Assembly: GCA_023436945.1 (NCBI GenBank)
Contig: JAEZHG010000042.1
Coordinates: forward strand, 1 to 6,918
DNA length: 6,918 nucleotides
Origin: Pseudomonadota bacterium
GTDB taxonomy: Bacteria; Pseudomonadota; Alphaproteobacteria; Caulobacterales; Caulobacteraceae
Direction: 5' to 3'
The stretch's first letter is position 1, and every line of letters starts with the position of its first letter. The notes under the pieces were generated by a model that had not been told where the DNA came from, ran no database searches, and worked only from the letters and a program-made list of their open reading frames with translations. The position numbers and the translations under genes are program-made. Positions 1-6,192 of this stretch are shown here, piece by piece.

Positions 1-1785
1 AATGATCTGGCCGTAGCGGTCCTGAACCACTTCGATCAGATAAGGGTCAACACGACGGCCACCGTTCACAAAGGCCGCATAGGCCGAGGTGATCTGGTAA
101 GGCGTGGTTTCCCCTGCCCCCAGCGACATGGCGAGGTTCGCGTCCATATCGTCGACCACGCCCATCTTCTTGGACAGTTCGACAACGTTCCGCATACCTA
201 CAGCCTGCGCCAAACGCACGGTCATGACGTTGCGCGACAGTTCCAGACCGCGACGCAGCGACTGCGGACCATAGTAGCGACCGCTATAGTTCGACGGGGA
301 CCATGCCTTGCCACCCGGCCCACCGGGGAAGCTGATCGGCGCATCCAGCACAACCGAGGCCGGCGTGAAGTCGCCTTCCAGAGCCGCCGCATAGACGAAC
401 GGCTTGAAGGTCGAACCGGGCTGACGACGGGCTTGAGTTGCACGGTTGAAGCTGGACAGGGCGTAGGAATAGCCGCCGACCATAGCCAGAACGCGGCCCG
501 ACTGCGGCTCTATAGCCACCAGCGCGCCGTTCACAGCCGGAATCTGGCGCAGGCCATATTGACCACCTTGCGGCTCGACGAAGATCAAGTCTCCGCGCTT
601 CAGCGGCTTGCGGCTGTTGTTCGACCACGCCACGTCCGAAGCCAGAAGTGATCCGGTCTTGCCCTCGGCTGCGGTGATGATGCGTACGTTAGAGCCTTGA
701 ACGCTTTCGACAGCAGCGGCCTGCCATGTGCGACGCTCGGAAGGCGTCTGTTTCTTTGCGGCCTCGGCCTGCCATCCTTCAGCGAAATCGGTCTCGCCCC
801 ATGCACCGCGCCAGCCATGGCGACGGTCATAGTCTTCTAGACCACGCATAAGGGCAACGCGCGCCGCCGATTGCAGTTCGGGATCAAGCGTCGTGCGCAG
901 ATAGTAGCCACCACGGTTCACCTCTTCGGTGCCGTACATGGCGATGGCGCGACGGCGGGCCTCTTCGACGAAGAAGTCGGCGTCTGCATATTCCGCACGA
1001 CGCGGTGCGGCGCGGGTCGTCAGCGGACGGGCGACGGCCTGCGTATAGGCTTCCTTGGTAATGAAGCCCGCGCTTTCCATCTGGCCTAGAACCCAGTTGC
1101 GACGGTTCAGGGCGCCTTCCGGATTGCGACGCGGATGATAGTTGGACGGAGCCTTGGGCAGCGCGGCAAGGAAGGCGGCCTCATCGACAGTCAGCTGCTC
1201 CAGCGACTTACCGAAATAGTTATAGGCTGCCGATGCAACGCCATAGGAACGATAGCCGAGATAAATCTCGTTCATATACAGTTCCAGAAGCTGCTCTTTG
1301 GTCAGGGTCGCTTCCAGACGGGCGGAAAGAATGGCTTCTTTCAGCTTGCGGTTGATGCTGCTCTCGTGGGTCAGCAGAACGTTCTTGGCGACCTGCTGGG
1401 TGATGGTCGAACCACCTTCCAGACGACGGCCGGACACAACGTTGAACACGTTCTTGATAACCGCGCGGCCAATGCCGGAAACGTCGATACCGCCGTGGTA
1501 GAAGAAGTTGCGGTCCTCGGCAGCGAGGAAGGCCTGAACCAGCGACTCCGGCACCTGCTCATAGGTGACATAGATACGGCGCTGGTCAGAGAACTCGCCG
1601 ATCAGGGTGCCGTCACCAGCATAGACACGCGTTGCCGTCGCCGGACGATAATCCGCCAGCTCCGACGTATCGGGCAGATCGTAAAAGACATAGGCCGCAT
1701 AGACAGCCACCAGCACACCCGCCGCGGCCACACCGGCCAGCAGCGTCATACCTGCCCAGACGAACCAGCGTTCGGCTATCTTCAC
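1..1785 (-). CDS. mrcA: Penicillin-binding protein 1A, bifunctional transglycosylase/transpeptidase (C-terminus cut by window edge)
   Basis: Class A penicillin-binding protein. It polymerises lipid II into glycan strands and crosslinks the stem peptides on the periplasmic side of the inner membrane. The visible 595 residues show a very short cytoplasmic stub, one membrane anchor (about residues 7-34), a GT51 glycosyltransferase domain (about 60-235) with catalytic Glu90 in AAEDRNFF and the GGSTITQQ motif at 124-131, an OB-like insert (about 318-415, starting DYDRRHGWRG), and a transpeptidase domain from about 420. That domain has the SxxK nucleophile Ser458/Lys461 (GSTFKP) and the SxN motif SRN at 517-519. 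The KTG motif and the rest, about 200 residues by family length, lie beyond base 1. The start is GTG: an in-frame TAG lies upstream, no ATG lies between, and GGAG sits 6 bases before it. It lies 91 bases downstream of smpB on the same strand. The family is certain; the 1A rather than 1B or 1C label rests on the OB insert and motif flavour. Confidence 0.95.
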   Translation of the reverse strand, partial: MKIAERWFVWAGMTLLAGVAAAGVLVAVYAAYVFYDLPDTSELADYRPATATRVYAGDGTLIGEFSDQRRIYVTYEQVPESLVQAFLAAEDRNFFYHGGIDVSGIGRAVIKNVFNVVSGRRLEGGSTITQQVAKNVLLTHESSINRKLKEAILSARLEATLTKEQLLELYMNEIYLGYRSYGVASAAYNYFGKSLEQLTVDEAAFLAALPKAPSNYHPRRNPEGALNRRNWVLGQMESAGFITKEAYTQAVARPLTTRAAPRRAEYADADFFVEEARRRAIAMYGTEEVNRGGYYLRTTLDPELQSAARVALMRGLEDYDRRHGWRGAWGETDFAEGWQAEAAKKQTPSERRTWQAAAVESVQGSNVRIITAAEGKTGSLLASDVAWSNNSRKPLKRGDLIFVEPQGGQYGLRQIPAVNGALVAIEPQSGRVLAMVGGYSYALSSFNRATQARRQPGSTFKPFVYAAALEGDFTPASVVLDAPISFPGGPGGKAWSPSNYSGRYYGPQSLRRGLELSRNVMTVRLAQAVGMRNVVELSKKMGVVDDMDANLAMSLGAGETTPYQITSAYAAFVNGGRRVDPYLIEVVQDRYGQII

Positions 1786-1791
1786 CCTGAA

Positions 1792-1795
1792 CTCC
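1792..1795 (-). promoter_or_regulatory. Shine-Dalgarno for the PBP1A GTG start
   Basis: The minus strand reads GGAG here, six bases before the GTG at 1785. The only ATG nearby on this strand (about 1807) is out of frame and soon meets a stop. This site therefore decides in favour of the GTG start. Confidence 0.7.
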
Positions 1796-1802
1796 GCAAC
1801 AG

Positions 1803-1823
1803 GCTCATCACTACCTGATGAGC
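1803..1823 (-). repeat. Perfect inverted repeat (8-bp arms, 5-base loop) just upstream of the PBP1A ribosome binding site
   Basis: The arms are GCTCATCA (1803-1810) and TGATGAGC (1816-1823), exact reverse complements around a 5-base loop. On the PBP1A transcript the hairpin ends 7 bases before the GGAG and 17 bases before the GTG start. No T-run follows on either strand, so it is a poor intrinsic terminator. It could be an mRNA 5' structure that affects translation or stability, a processing site between smpB and the PBP gene, or a protein binding site. The repeat is seen directly; the roles are inference. Confidence 0.6.
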
Positions 1824-1876
1824 AATATCCCTAGCCGCCCCTCGCGCATAGCCCGACGAACGGTCTCGGGACGATT

Positions 1877-2359
1877 TCAGTCTAAACTACCGCCCTTGTC
1901 TCGTAGCAAGCGTGCCTTGTCGCGTTGCCAGTCGCGCTCGGCGCTGGTTTCGCGTTTGTCGTGCAGCTTCTTGCCCTTGGCCAAGGCGATTTCCAGCTTC
2001 GCCACGCCGCGCTCGTTCAAATAGAGGCGGATAGGCACGATAGTCCGGCCATCACGCTGGACAGCCGCCAACAGCTTGTCGATCTGGCGGCGGTGCAGCA
2101 ACAGCTTACGGTGGCGGCGCGGTTCGTGGTTGAACCGGTTGGCCATCTTATAGGGCGGGATATCGGCGTTGATCAGCACCATCTCGTTGCCTTCCGGCGA
2201 GACGTAGCTTTCGGCGATATTGGCCCTGCCGTCACGCAGGGCCTTGATCTCGGTGCCAAGCAGCTGAATGCCGGCTTCGATATTGTCCTCAAGGAAATAG
2301 TCGAAACGGGCACGCCGGTTCTCGGCGATGGTCTTTTGCTTGGGCGCGTCTTTAGCCAT
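1877..2359 (-). CDS. smpB: SsrA-binding protein SmpB
   Basis: Small RNA-binding protein that delivers tmRNA (SsrA) to stalled ribosomes in trans-translation, so that the nascent chain is tagged and the ribosome freed. The 160-residue product has the family's usual length and layout. A short basic N-terminus ([21 protein letters not shown]) is followed by the beta-barrel core with [20 protein letters not shown] and [16 protein letters not shown]. The charged C-terminal tail is rich in K, R and D ([23 protein letters not shown]); in this family the tail enters the decoding centre. The ATG overlaps the dapA stop by one base, and AGGG lies 8 bases upstream inside the end of dapA. The tmRNA gene itself is not in this window. 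Nothing about the protein looks unusual. Confidence 0.98.
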   Translation of the reverse strand: MAKDAPKQKTIAENRRARFDYFLEDNIEAGIQLLGTEIKALRDGRANIAESYVSPEGNEMVLINADIPPYKMANRFNHEPRRHRKLLLHRRQIDKLLAAVQRDGRTIVPIRLYLNERGVAKLEIALAKGKKLHDKRETSAERDWQRDKARLLRDKGGSLD

Positions 2360-3243
2360 TAGCTGATCCCTGCGGCCAGCATGGCAGCATCAATCGCCGG
2401 ACGCACCTCTGCACGGGTTTGCGCCAGCGGAAGACGGACTTCCTCGGTGCAGTAACCCAGCTTGGACAGGGCGTATTTGGTCGGCGACGGCGAGTTGTCG
2501 AGGAACAGACCCTTGTGCAGCGCAATCAGGCGGTCCTGCCAGATACGGGCCGTAGCCAGATCGCCGGACTGTACCGCATAATGCAGCGCCACCATGGCTT
2601 CAGGTGCCACGTTCGAGGTCACCGAGATCACGCCTGCACCACCGTGTGCGGCATAACCGAGGTACGACGGGTCATCGCCCGAGATCAGATCAAATTGACC
2701 TTCGATGTGGGTGCGCATCCAGCTGATGCGCGACAGGTCGCCCGTGGCGTCCTTGATGCCAACGATATTCGGGTGCTTGGCAAGATCGGCAACGGTCTCG
2801 TTGGCCAGATCAACGCCTGTGCGACCCGGTACATTATAAAGCAGCATCGGCAGCTCGACCGCATCGGCGACAGCTTCAAAGTGCGCGCGCATGCCCTCTT
2901 GCGACGGGCGGTTATAGTATGGCGTCACCACCAGCGAACCGTCCGCGCCTACGGTCTTGGCAAAGCGCGACAGTTCAATGGCCTTGTCCGTAGCGGACGA
3001 ACCTGCACCGGCGATCACGCGGATACGTCCCGCGGCGATTTCGACGCACATCTCGACAACACGTTTATGTTCATCAAGGTGCAACGTTGCGCTCTCGCCG
3101 GTCGTTCCCATCGGAACAACACCATGCACGCCCGCAGCGATTTGACGTTCCAGCAGTTTTTTAAACGCTGCTTCGTCCACGTTTCCGTCACGAAGAGGTG
3201 TGATCAATGCGGTGATCACGCCCTTGAACAAATGGGCGATCAT
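2359..3243 (-). CDS. dapA: 4-hydroxy-tetrahydrodipicolinate synthase
   Basis: Condenses pyruvate with aspartate semialdehyde, the first committed step towards diaminopimelate (peptidoglycan crosslinks) and lysine; a cytoplasmic TIM-barrel enzyme. The 294 residues cover the whole family length. Signature motifs are in place: GTTGES (46-51) with Thr47/Thr48, YYNRP (109-113) with Tyr110, YNVPGRTG (136-143) with Tyr136 and Arg141, and GIKDATGD with Schiff-base Lys164, then SGDDP (188-192). These match Thr44/Thr45, Tyr107, Tyr133, Arg138 and Lys161 of the E. coli enzyme. The start is the ATG at 3243; only weak Shine-Dalgarno similarity lies upstream. It is transcribed away from the transglycosylase gene and overlaps smpB by one base. 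Other members of this superfamily (NanA, KDG aldolases) look similar, but the motif set and the setting favour DapA. Confidence 0.97.
   Translation of the reverse strand: MIAHLFKGVITALITPLRDGNVDEAAFKKLLERQIAAGVHGVVPMGTTGESATLHLDEHKRVVEMCVEIAAGRIRVIAGAGSSATDKAIELSRFAKTVGADGSLVVTPYYNRPSQEGMRAHFEAVADAVELPMLLYNVPGRTGVDLANETVADLAKHPNIVGIKDATGDLSRISWMRTHIEGQFDLISGDDPSYLGYAAHGGAGVISVTSNVAPEAMVALHYAVQSGDLATARIWQDRLIALHKGLFLDNSPSPTKYALSKLGYCTEEVRLPLAQTRAEVRPAIDAAMLAAGIS
2368..2371 (-). promoter_or_regulatory. Shine-Dalgarno for smpB, inside the end of dapA
   Basis: The minus strand reads AGGG eight bases before the smpB ATG at 2359, within the last codons of dapA. The stop and start share one base (TAATG, with A of TAA as A of ATG). 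This supports translational coupling of smpB to dapA. Confidence 0.6.
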
Positions 3244-3289
3244 GGGAAGAACTAACCTGTGTGGAAGGCGAGCGGATCAACCGCCCGTT

Positions 3290-3295
3290 ATCATA
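3290..3295 (-). promoter_or_regulatory. Possible -10 element for dapA-smpB
   Basis: The minus strand reads TATGAT here, one mismatch from TATAAT. It would place a transcription start about 40 bases before the dapA ATG. No convincing -35 hexamer lies 16-18 bases upstream, so this is a weak call. The 102-base gap to the divergent slt gene must hold promoters for both directions. Confidence 0.25.
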
Positions 3296-3345
3296 ATGGG
3301 TGCAAAGGGTATTTCGCCTGCGGCCCCACCGCAACAAGTAGATGC

Positions 3346-5394
3346 ATGAGGATCAGACGACTGATGATTGTGACGACCTTCGCAGCCGCTATCGCGGTCA
3401 TGGCTCCCCCCGTCCAGGATGTCGTTAACAGCGTCTCGACACCATACACTGCCACAGCTTCCGGCATCCTAAGCCCCGCAGACGCGGCCCTTGTGCAGCA
3501 AGGTCTGGCCAGTGCCCGTGCCCGTGATGTGATTGGTACCCAGTCGATCATGTCGCGCATTTCCGACCCGTCTGCGCGCAAACTGGTCGAATGGGCATTG
3601 GTCGATACCTCCGACCGCCAGATGTCCTATTCAGACCTCATGCGCGCCAATACCGATCTGAACGGCTGGCCGCGCAGTGATTCGCGCCGCGCCGCAGGTG
3701 AGCGCGCTCTGGACGCCGCGGGTGCGGGGCGTGATGCTGCTCTCGCCTTCTTTGCGAATGAAAAGCCGACCACCGTTCAGGGTGCCATCGCCCTCACCTC
3801 GGCTCTCGAACAGGCCGGTCGTCGGGATGAGGCTCAAAACCTGATCCGCGAATGGTGGCGCACCCAGTCGTTTGATCTGGCCGAACAGAACCGTATCCAG
3901 TCGCGCTGGGGCAACTGGCTGTCCGCTGATGACCATAACGCCCGCCTTTCGACCCTGCTAAGCGGCCCGCATGGTCCAGCAACCCGCGCCATGGTGTCCA
4001 TGGTTTCGCCTGAGCGTCAGGCCGTCGCCAATGCGATCATCGCCCTTCGCACCGCCTATGCGCCCGATGCCATTGTCGCCAACCTCTCGCCACAGCAAGC
4101 CACCGATCCGAACGTGGTGCTTGAGCGCGTAAAGCTGCTGCGCTCTGCCAACCGCCAGCAGGAAGCGTTTGATCTTCTGGCCTATCTGCCAGCCTCGCCA
4201 AACCACTCTGACGGCCAGAACACGCTCTGGAGCGAGCGCCGCAACTATTTCCTCGACGCCCTGCGTATGGGGAACAATCAGGCGGCCTATAATGCCTTTG
4301 CCGGCCACGGCTTCCCTTCGGGCGAACGTAAGGTGGATGCCGAGTTCTTCGCCGGTTGGGTGGCCCTGACCAAGTTGAATGATCCGGCACGGGCTGCGGG
4401 CCACTTCGAGGCTCTTCGCCAGTCGTCCCAGACACCCATTACGCAAGGTCGCGCCCTCTATTGGCTGGGCCGCGCCGCAGAAGCTCAAGGCAAGCGCGAA
4501 GACGCCATGCGCTGGTATCAGGCCGGTGCCGAACACTGGCAGACCTTCTATGGCCAGTTGGCGGCAGAAAAGGCAGGTATCACGACCCTGAACCTGCCGG
4601 GTGAGCCTGATCCATCCACCGAGGACCGCCAGCGTTTCGAGAGCAACGAGATCGTTCGCGCCACGCGTATCCTCGCCTCCATCGGCGAGAAGAATCTGGT
4701 TCGCGTCTTCGCCTATCACCTCGATGATACGCTGGTGTCGCCTTACGATATTTCGATGCTGTTCGACCTGGTCCAGCAGTCCGGCGACCAGTTCGGCGCC
4801 ATGATGGTTGGCCGCGCCGCTAGCGGCCGTGGCTTTGTGATGCCGGAACGCATGTATCCGATCCAGCTTCCGGAACAGATTCCAGGCATGGCTCCGGTAG
4901 AATTTGCACTAGCCATCACCCGTCAGGAATCCAGCTTCGATCCACTGGTCCGCTCCCACGCCGATGCGCGCGGCATGATGCAGCTTCTGCCCGCGACCGC
5001 GCGTGGTGTTGCACGCCGTATGGGGCGTTCATTCAGCGACGACCAACTGTGGGACCCGCAGGTGAACATGACGCTGGGCAGCTATCACCTCGGTGAACTG
5101 CTAAACAACTTCGGCCAGTCACCATTGCTGGCTGCTGTGGGCTATAACGCCGGCCCTGCCCGTCCGCCGCAATGGACTGCCCGTTGTGGTGATCCGCGTC
5201 AGGCGCAGGTCGATCCCATCGACTTTATCGAGTGCACGCCCTTCACCGAGACGCGCAACTATATGATGCGGGTTATGGAGAATATGGCGATCTACAAGGC
5301 ACGCCTGAACGGAGGCTCGGCTCCGCTGACGCCATCGGCCGATCTGGCGCGTGGCACGCCGCCCTATAGCGGCCCGCGTTCCTATACGCCGTAA
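3346..5394 (+). CDS. slt: Soluble lytic murein transglycosylase (Slt70-like, SLT domain)
   Basis: Periplasmic enzyme that cleaves the MurNAc-GlcNAc bond of peptidoglycan and leaves a 1,6-anhydroMurNAc end, used in wall turnover and insertion. The frame is open back to a GTG at 3259. ATG 3346 is preferred because it gives an export signal (MRIRRLMIVTTFAAAIAVMAPP) with an Arg-rich start and hydrophobic core; ATG 3364 (GAGGA 11 bases upstream) is an alternative. From 3346 the product has 682 residues. About residues 40-500 form a helical-repeat U/L-type region (for example ALYWLGRAAEAQGKREDAMR). The C-terminal SLT domain has catalytic Glu528 in RQESSFDPLVRS, then GMMQLLPATA, GYNAGP (599-604) and FTETRNYMMRV. 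Only two cysteines are visible, Cys614 and Cys630, both in the catalytic domain. It is divergent from dapA and convergent with tetR. Confidence 0.95.
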   Translation: MRIRRLMIVTTFAAAIAVMAPPVQDVVNSVSTPYTATASGILSPADAALVQQGLASARARDVIGTQSIMSRISDPSARKLVEWALVDTSDRQMSYSDLMRANTDLNGWPRSDSRRAAGERALDAAGAGRDAALAFFANEKPTTVQGAIALTSALEQAGRRDEAQNLIREWWRTQSFDLAEQNRIQSRWGNWLSADDHNARLSTLLSGPHGPATRAMVSMVSPERQAVANAIIALRTAYAPDAIVANLSPQQATDPNVVLERVKLLRSANRQQEAFDLLAYLPASPNHSDGQNTLWSERRNYFLDALRMGNNQAAYNAFAGHGFPSGERKVDAEFFAGWVALTKLNDPARAAGHFEALRQSSQTPITQGRALYWLGRAAEAQGKREDAMRWYQAGAEHWQTFYGQLAAEKAGITTLNLPGEPDPSTEDRQRFESNEIVRATRILASIGEKNLVRVFAYHLDDTLVSPYDISMLFDLVQQSGDQFGAMMVGRAASGRGFVMPERMYPIQLPEQIPGMAPVEFALAITRQESSFDPLVRSHADARGMMQLLPATARGVARRMGRSFSDDQLWDPQVNMTLGSYHLGELLNNFGQSPLLAAVGYNAGPARPPQWTARCGDPRQAQVDPIDFIECTPFTETRNYMMRVMENMAIYKARLNGGSAPLTPSADLARGTPPYSGPRSYTP

Positions 5395-5409
5395 AAGTTA
5401 TTGGGTTTG

Positions 5410-5436
5410 AACGGGTCGCCACATCGGCGGCCCGTT
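5410..5436. terminator. Hairpin between convergent slt and tetR, probable bidirectional terminator
   Basis: Stem 5410-5420 pairs with 5426-5436 (about 11 bp, one G-T pair, G+C rich) around a 5-base loop, 16 bases after the slt stop and 12 bases past the tetR end. Only a short T-run (TTT) follows on the plus strand, and a weaker T-poor tract on the minus strand. Termination may therefore be partial or Rho-aided. The position between two converging genes supports the call. Confidence 0.7.
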
Positions 5437-5447
5437 TGCCAATTGGC

Positions 5448-6074
5448 TCAGGCCGCGAAGCCCTTGAGCAAGGCATCGATCTGGGTATCCACCAGTATCT
5501 GACGGTCAGCCCAGCTAAAGTTCGGCTTGGTAATCACCAACGACACCAGTCCGTGGACGCTAACCCACAGAAGCTGCGTCACCACCGTCACGTCGCCTTT
5601 GAGCTGGCCCGACTTGATGGCCGCATCAATCGCCGTGATGAAGTTGCTGTAGAGCTGCGCCGCCGCTTTTTGAGCTACAGTCTCTGTGCCATCTGCAGAA
5701 GGAAGGGTCGGCATCATGAAGGCCAGACGATAGGCGTTCGGATGTTCGAACCCGAACTCGATATAGCCACGCGAAAGATCGCGAATGCAGACCATCGGGT
5801 CCGTGCTTGAGGCCGCACATTTCAGCTGGCGCTCAAGCAGCCCTTCGAAAGCGTTGCGACAAATCTCGTTCAGTATCTCGCCCTTATCAGCGAAATGCAT
5901 ATAGAGCGCCGTCGATGACAGACCGACTTCGTCCGCGATCTTGCGGATGGTCGCGCCCTCGAAACCCTTCTCGACAAAGATACGTTCGGCTACGGCGAGG
6001 ATTTCCCCGCGTCGCTCGTGGCCGTCGCCCTTTGCCTTGCGCGTAGAGCGCGATGTCATGGTCGGTTCGGACAA
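5448..6074 (-). CDS. TetR/AcrR-family transcriptional regulator with WHG-type ligand domain
   Basis: Dimeric one-component repressor type: an N-terminal helix-turn-helix binds a palindromic operator and the C-terminal half senses a small molecule. The 208 residues show a basic N-terminus, the TetR_N domain (about 20-68) with the HTH IRKIADEVGLSSTALYMHFADKGE at 43-66, and a ligand domain. The W170xxxH174G175 pattern in LLWVSVHGLVSL fits the TetR WHG C-terminal domain family. The start is TTG 6074, chosen because AAGGGAG lies 7 bases before it; the next ATG (6059) would have that site 18 bases away. It is divergent from the glycosyltransferase, and a perfect palindrome lies in the shared gap. 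This suggests it represses that gene and perhaps itself. The ligand is unknown; many relatives control efflux or lipid genes, so the link to the polysaccharide gene rests on position only. Confidence 0.93.
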   Translation of the reverse strand: MSEPTMTSRSTRKAKGDGHERRGEILAVAERIFVEKGFEGATIRKIADEVGLSSTALYMHFADKGEILNEICRNAFEGLLERQLKCAASSTDPMVCIRDLSRGYIEFGFEHPNAYRLAFMMPTLPSADGTETVAQKAAAQLYSNFITAIDAAIKSGQLKGDVTVVTQLLWVSVHGLVSLVITKPNFSWADRQILVDTQIDALLKGFAA

Positions 6075-6081
6075 CCCGATA

Positions 6082-6088
6082 CTCCCTT
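6082..6088 (-). promoter_or_regulatory. Shine-Dalgarno that fixes the TTG start of tetR
   Basis: The minus strand reads AAGGGAG, a near-ideal anti-16S match, ending 7 bases before TTG 6074 and 18 bases before the alternative ATG 6059. Spacing favours the TTG. Confidence 0.7.
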
Positions 6089-6128
6089 AATCCCCCACCA
6101 TAATCCGGAGTCGTCGCACTCTCCAAAC

Positions 6129-6156
6129 TTGCAAATATAACGCAGTTATATTTAAT
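6129..6156 (+). promoter_or_regulatory. Predicted sigma70-type promoter for the glycosyltransferase
   Basis: TTGCAA (6129-6134, 4 of 6 to TTGACA) and TTTAAT (6151-6156, 5 of 6 to TATAAT) are 16 bases apart. They put the transcription start near 6163, about 30 bases before the TTG start codon. The palindrome 6133-6153 overlaps both boxes, so a bound repressor would block polymerase. The match is by eye only. Confidence 0.45.
6133..6153. promoter_or_regulatory. Perfect 21-bp palindrome, candidate TetR operator
   Basis: AAATATAAC (6133-6141), centre GCA, GTTATATTT (6145-6153): 9-bp arms without a mismatch. It lies 58 bases before the tetR start and 39 bases before the glycosyltransferase start. 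It fills most of the spacer and the first bases of the -10 of the predicted plus-strand promoter. Size, symmetry and place fit a TetR-family operator. No other operator-like palindrome stands out in the gap. That this protein binds it is inference. Confidence 0.65.
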
Positions 6157-6175
6157 GCCCGCTTCTGACGTCTTT

Positions 6176-6183
6176 GGGGGGAG
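6176..6183 (+). promoter_or_regulatory. Shine-Dalgarno for the glycosyltransferase TTG start
   Basis: GGGGGGAG ends 9 bases before TTG 6193. No in-frame ATG occurs near the start. The next in-frame candidate, GTG 6244, has no comparable site before it. Confidence 0.55.
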
Positions 6184-6192
6184 ATAGTCTGT

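Noticed and set aside
1135..1818. Plus-strand open frame of 227 codons opposite the PBP1A gene
   Set aside because: It is antisense to clear PBP1A coding sequence with all family motifs. The predicted protein shows no recognisable domain and looks like a codon shadow.
1786..1876. Intrinsic terminator between smpB and the PBP1A gene
   Set aside because: The only clear hairpin there lacks a T-run and sits next to the PBP1A ribosome site rather than the smpB stop.
2419..3255. Plus-strand open frame of 278 codons opposite dapA
   Set aside because: It mirrors dapA codons in antisense. dapA is complete with every catalytic residue, and the antisense product is rich in Arg, His and Val with no family look.
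3317..3331. Small hairpin (TGCGG / CCGCA, 5-base loop) in the dapA-slt gap
   Set aside because: Only 5-bp arms in G+C-rich DNA, easily due to chance, with no clear role.
3259..3345. N-terminal extension of slt from GTG 3259
   Set aside because: The extra 29 residues ([16 protein letters not shown]...) do not look like a signal peptide, would bury the real one, and would overlap the likely dapA 5' leader.
3958..4719. Minus-strand open frame of 253 codons inside slt
   Set aside because: Shadow of the slt reading frame. slt is continuous with a full SLT domain, and the shadow has no motif or ribosome site.
6153..6167. Partial CtrA-like box (TTAA-N7-TTCT) in the tetR-glycosyltransferase gap
   Set aside because: The second half-site matches only 2 of 4 bases of TTAA, so it is too weak to call.
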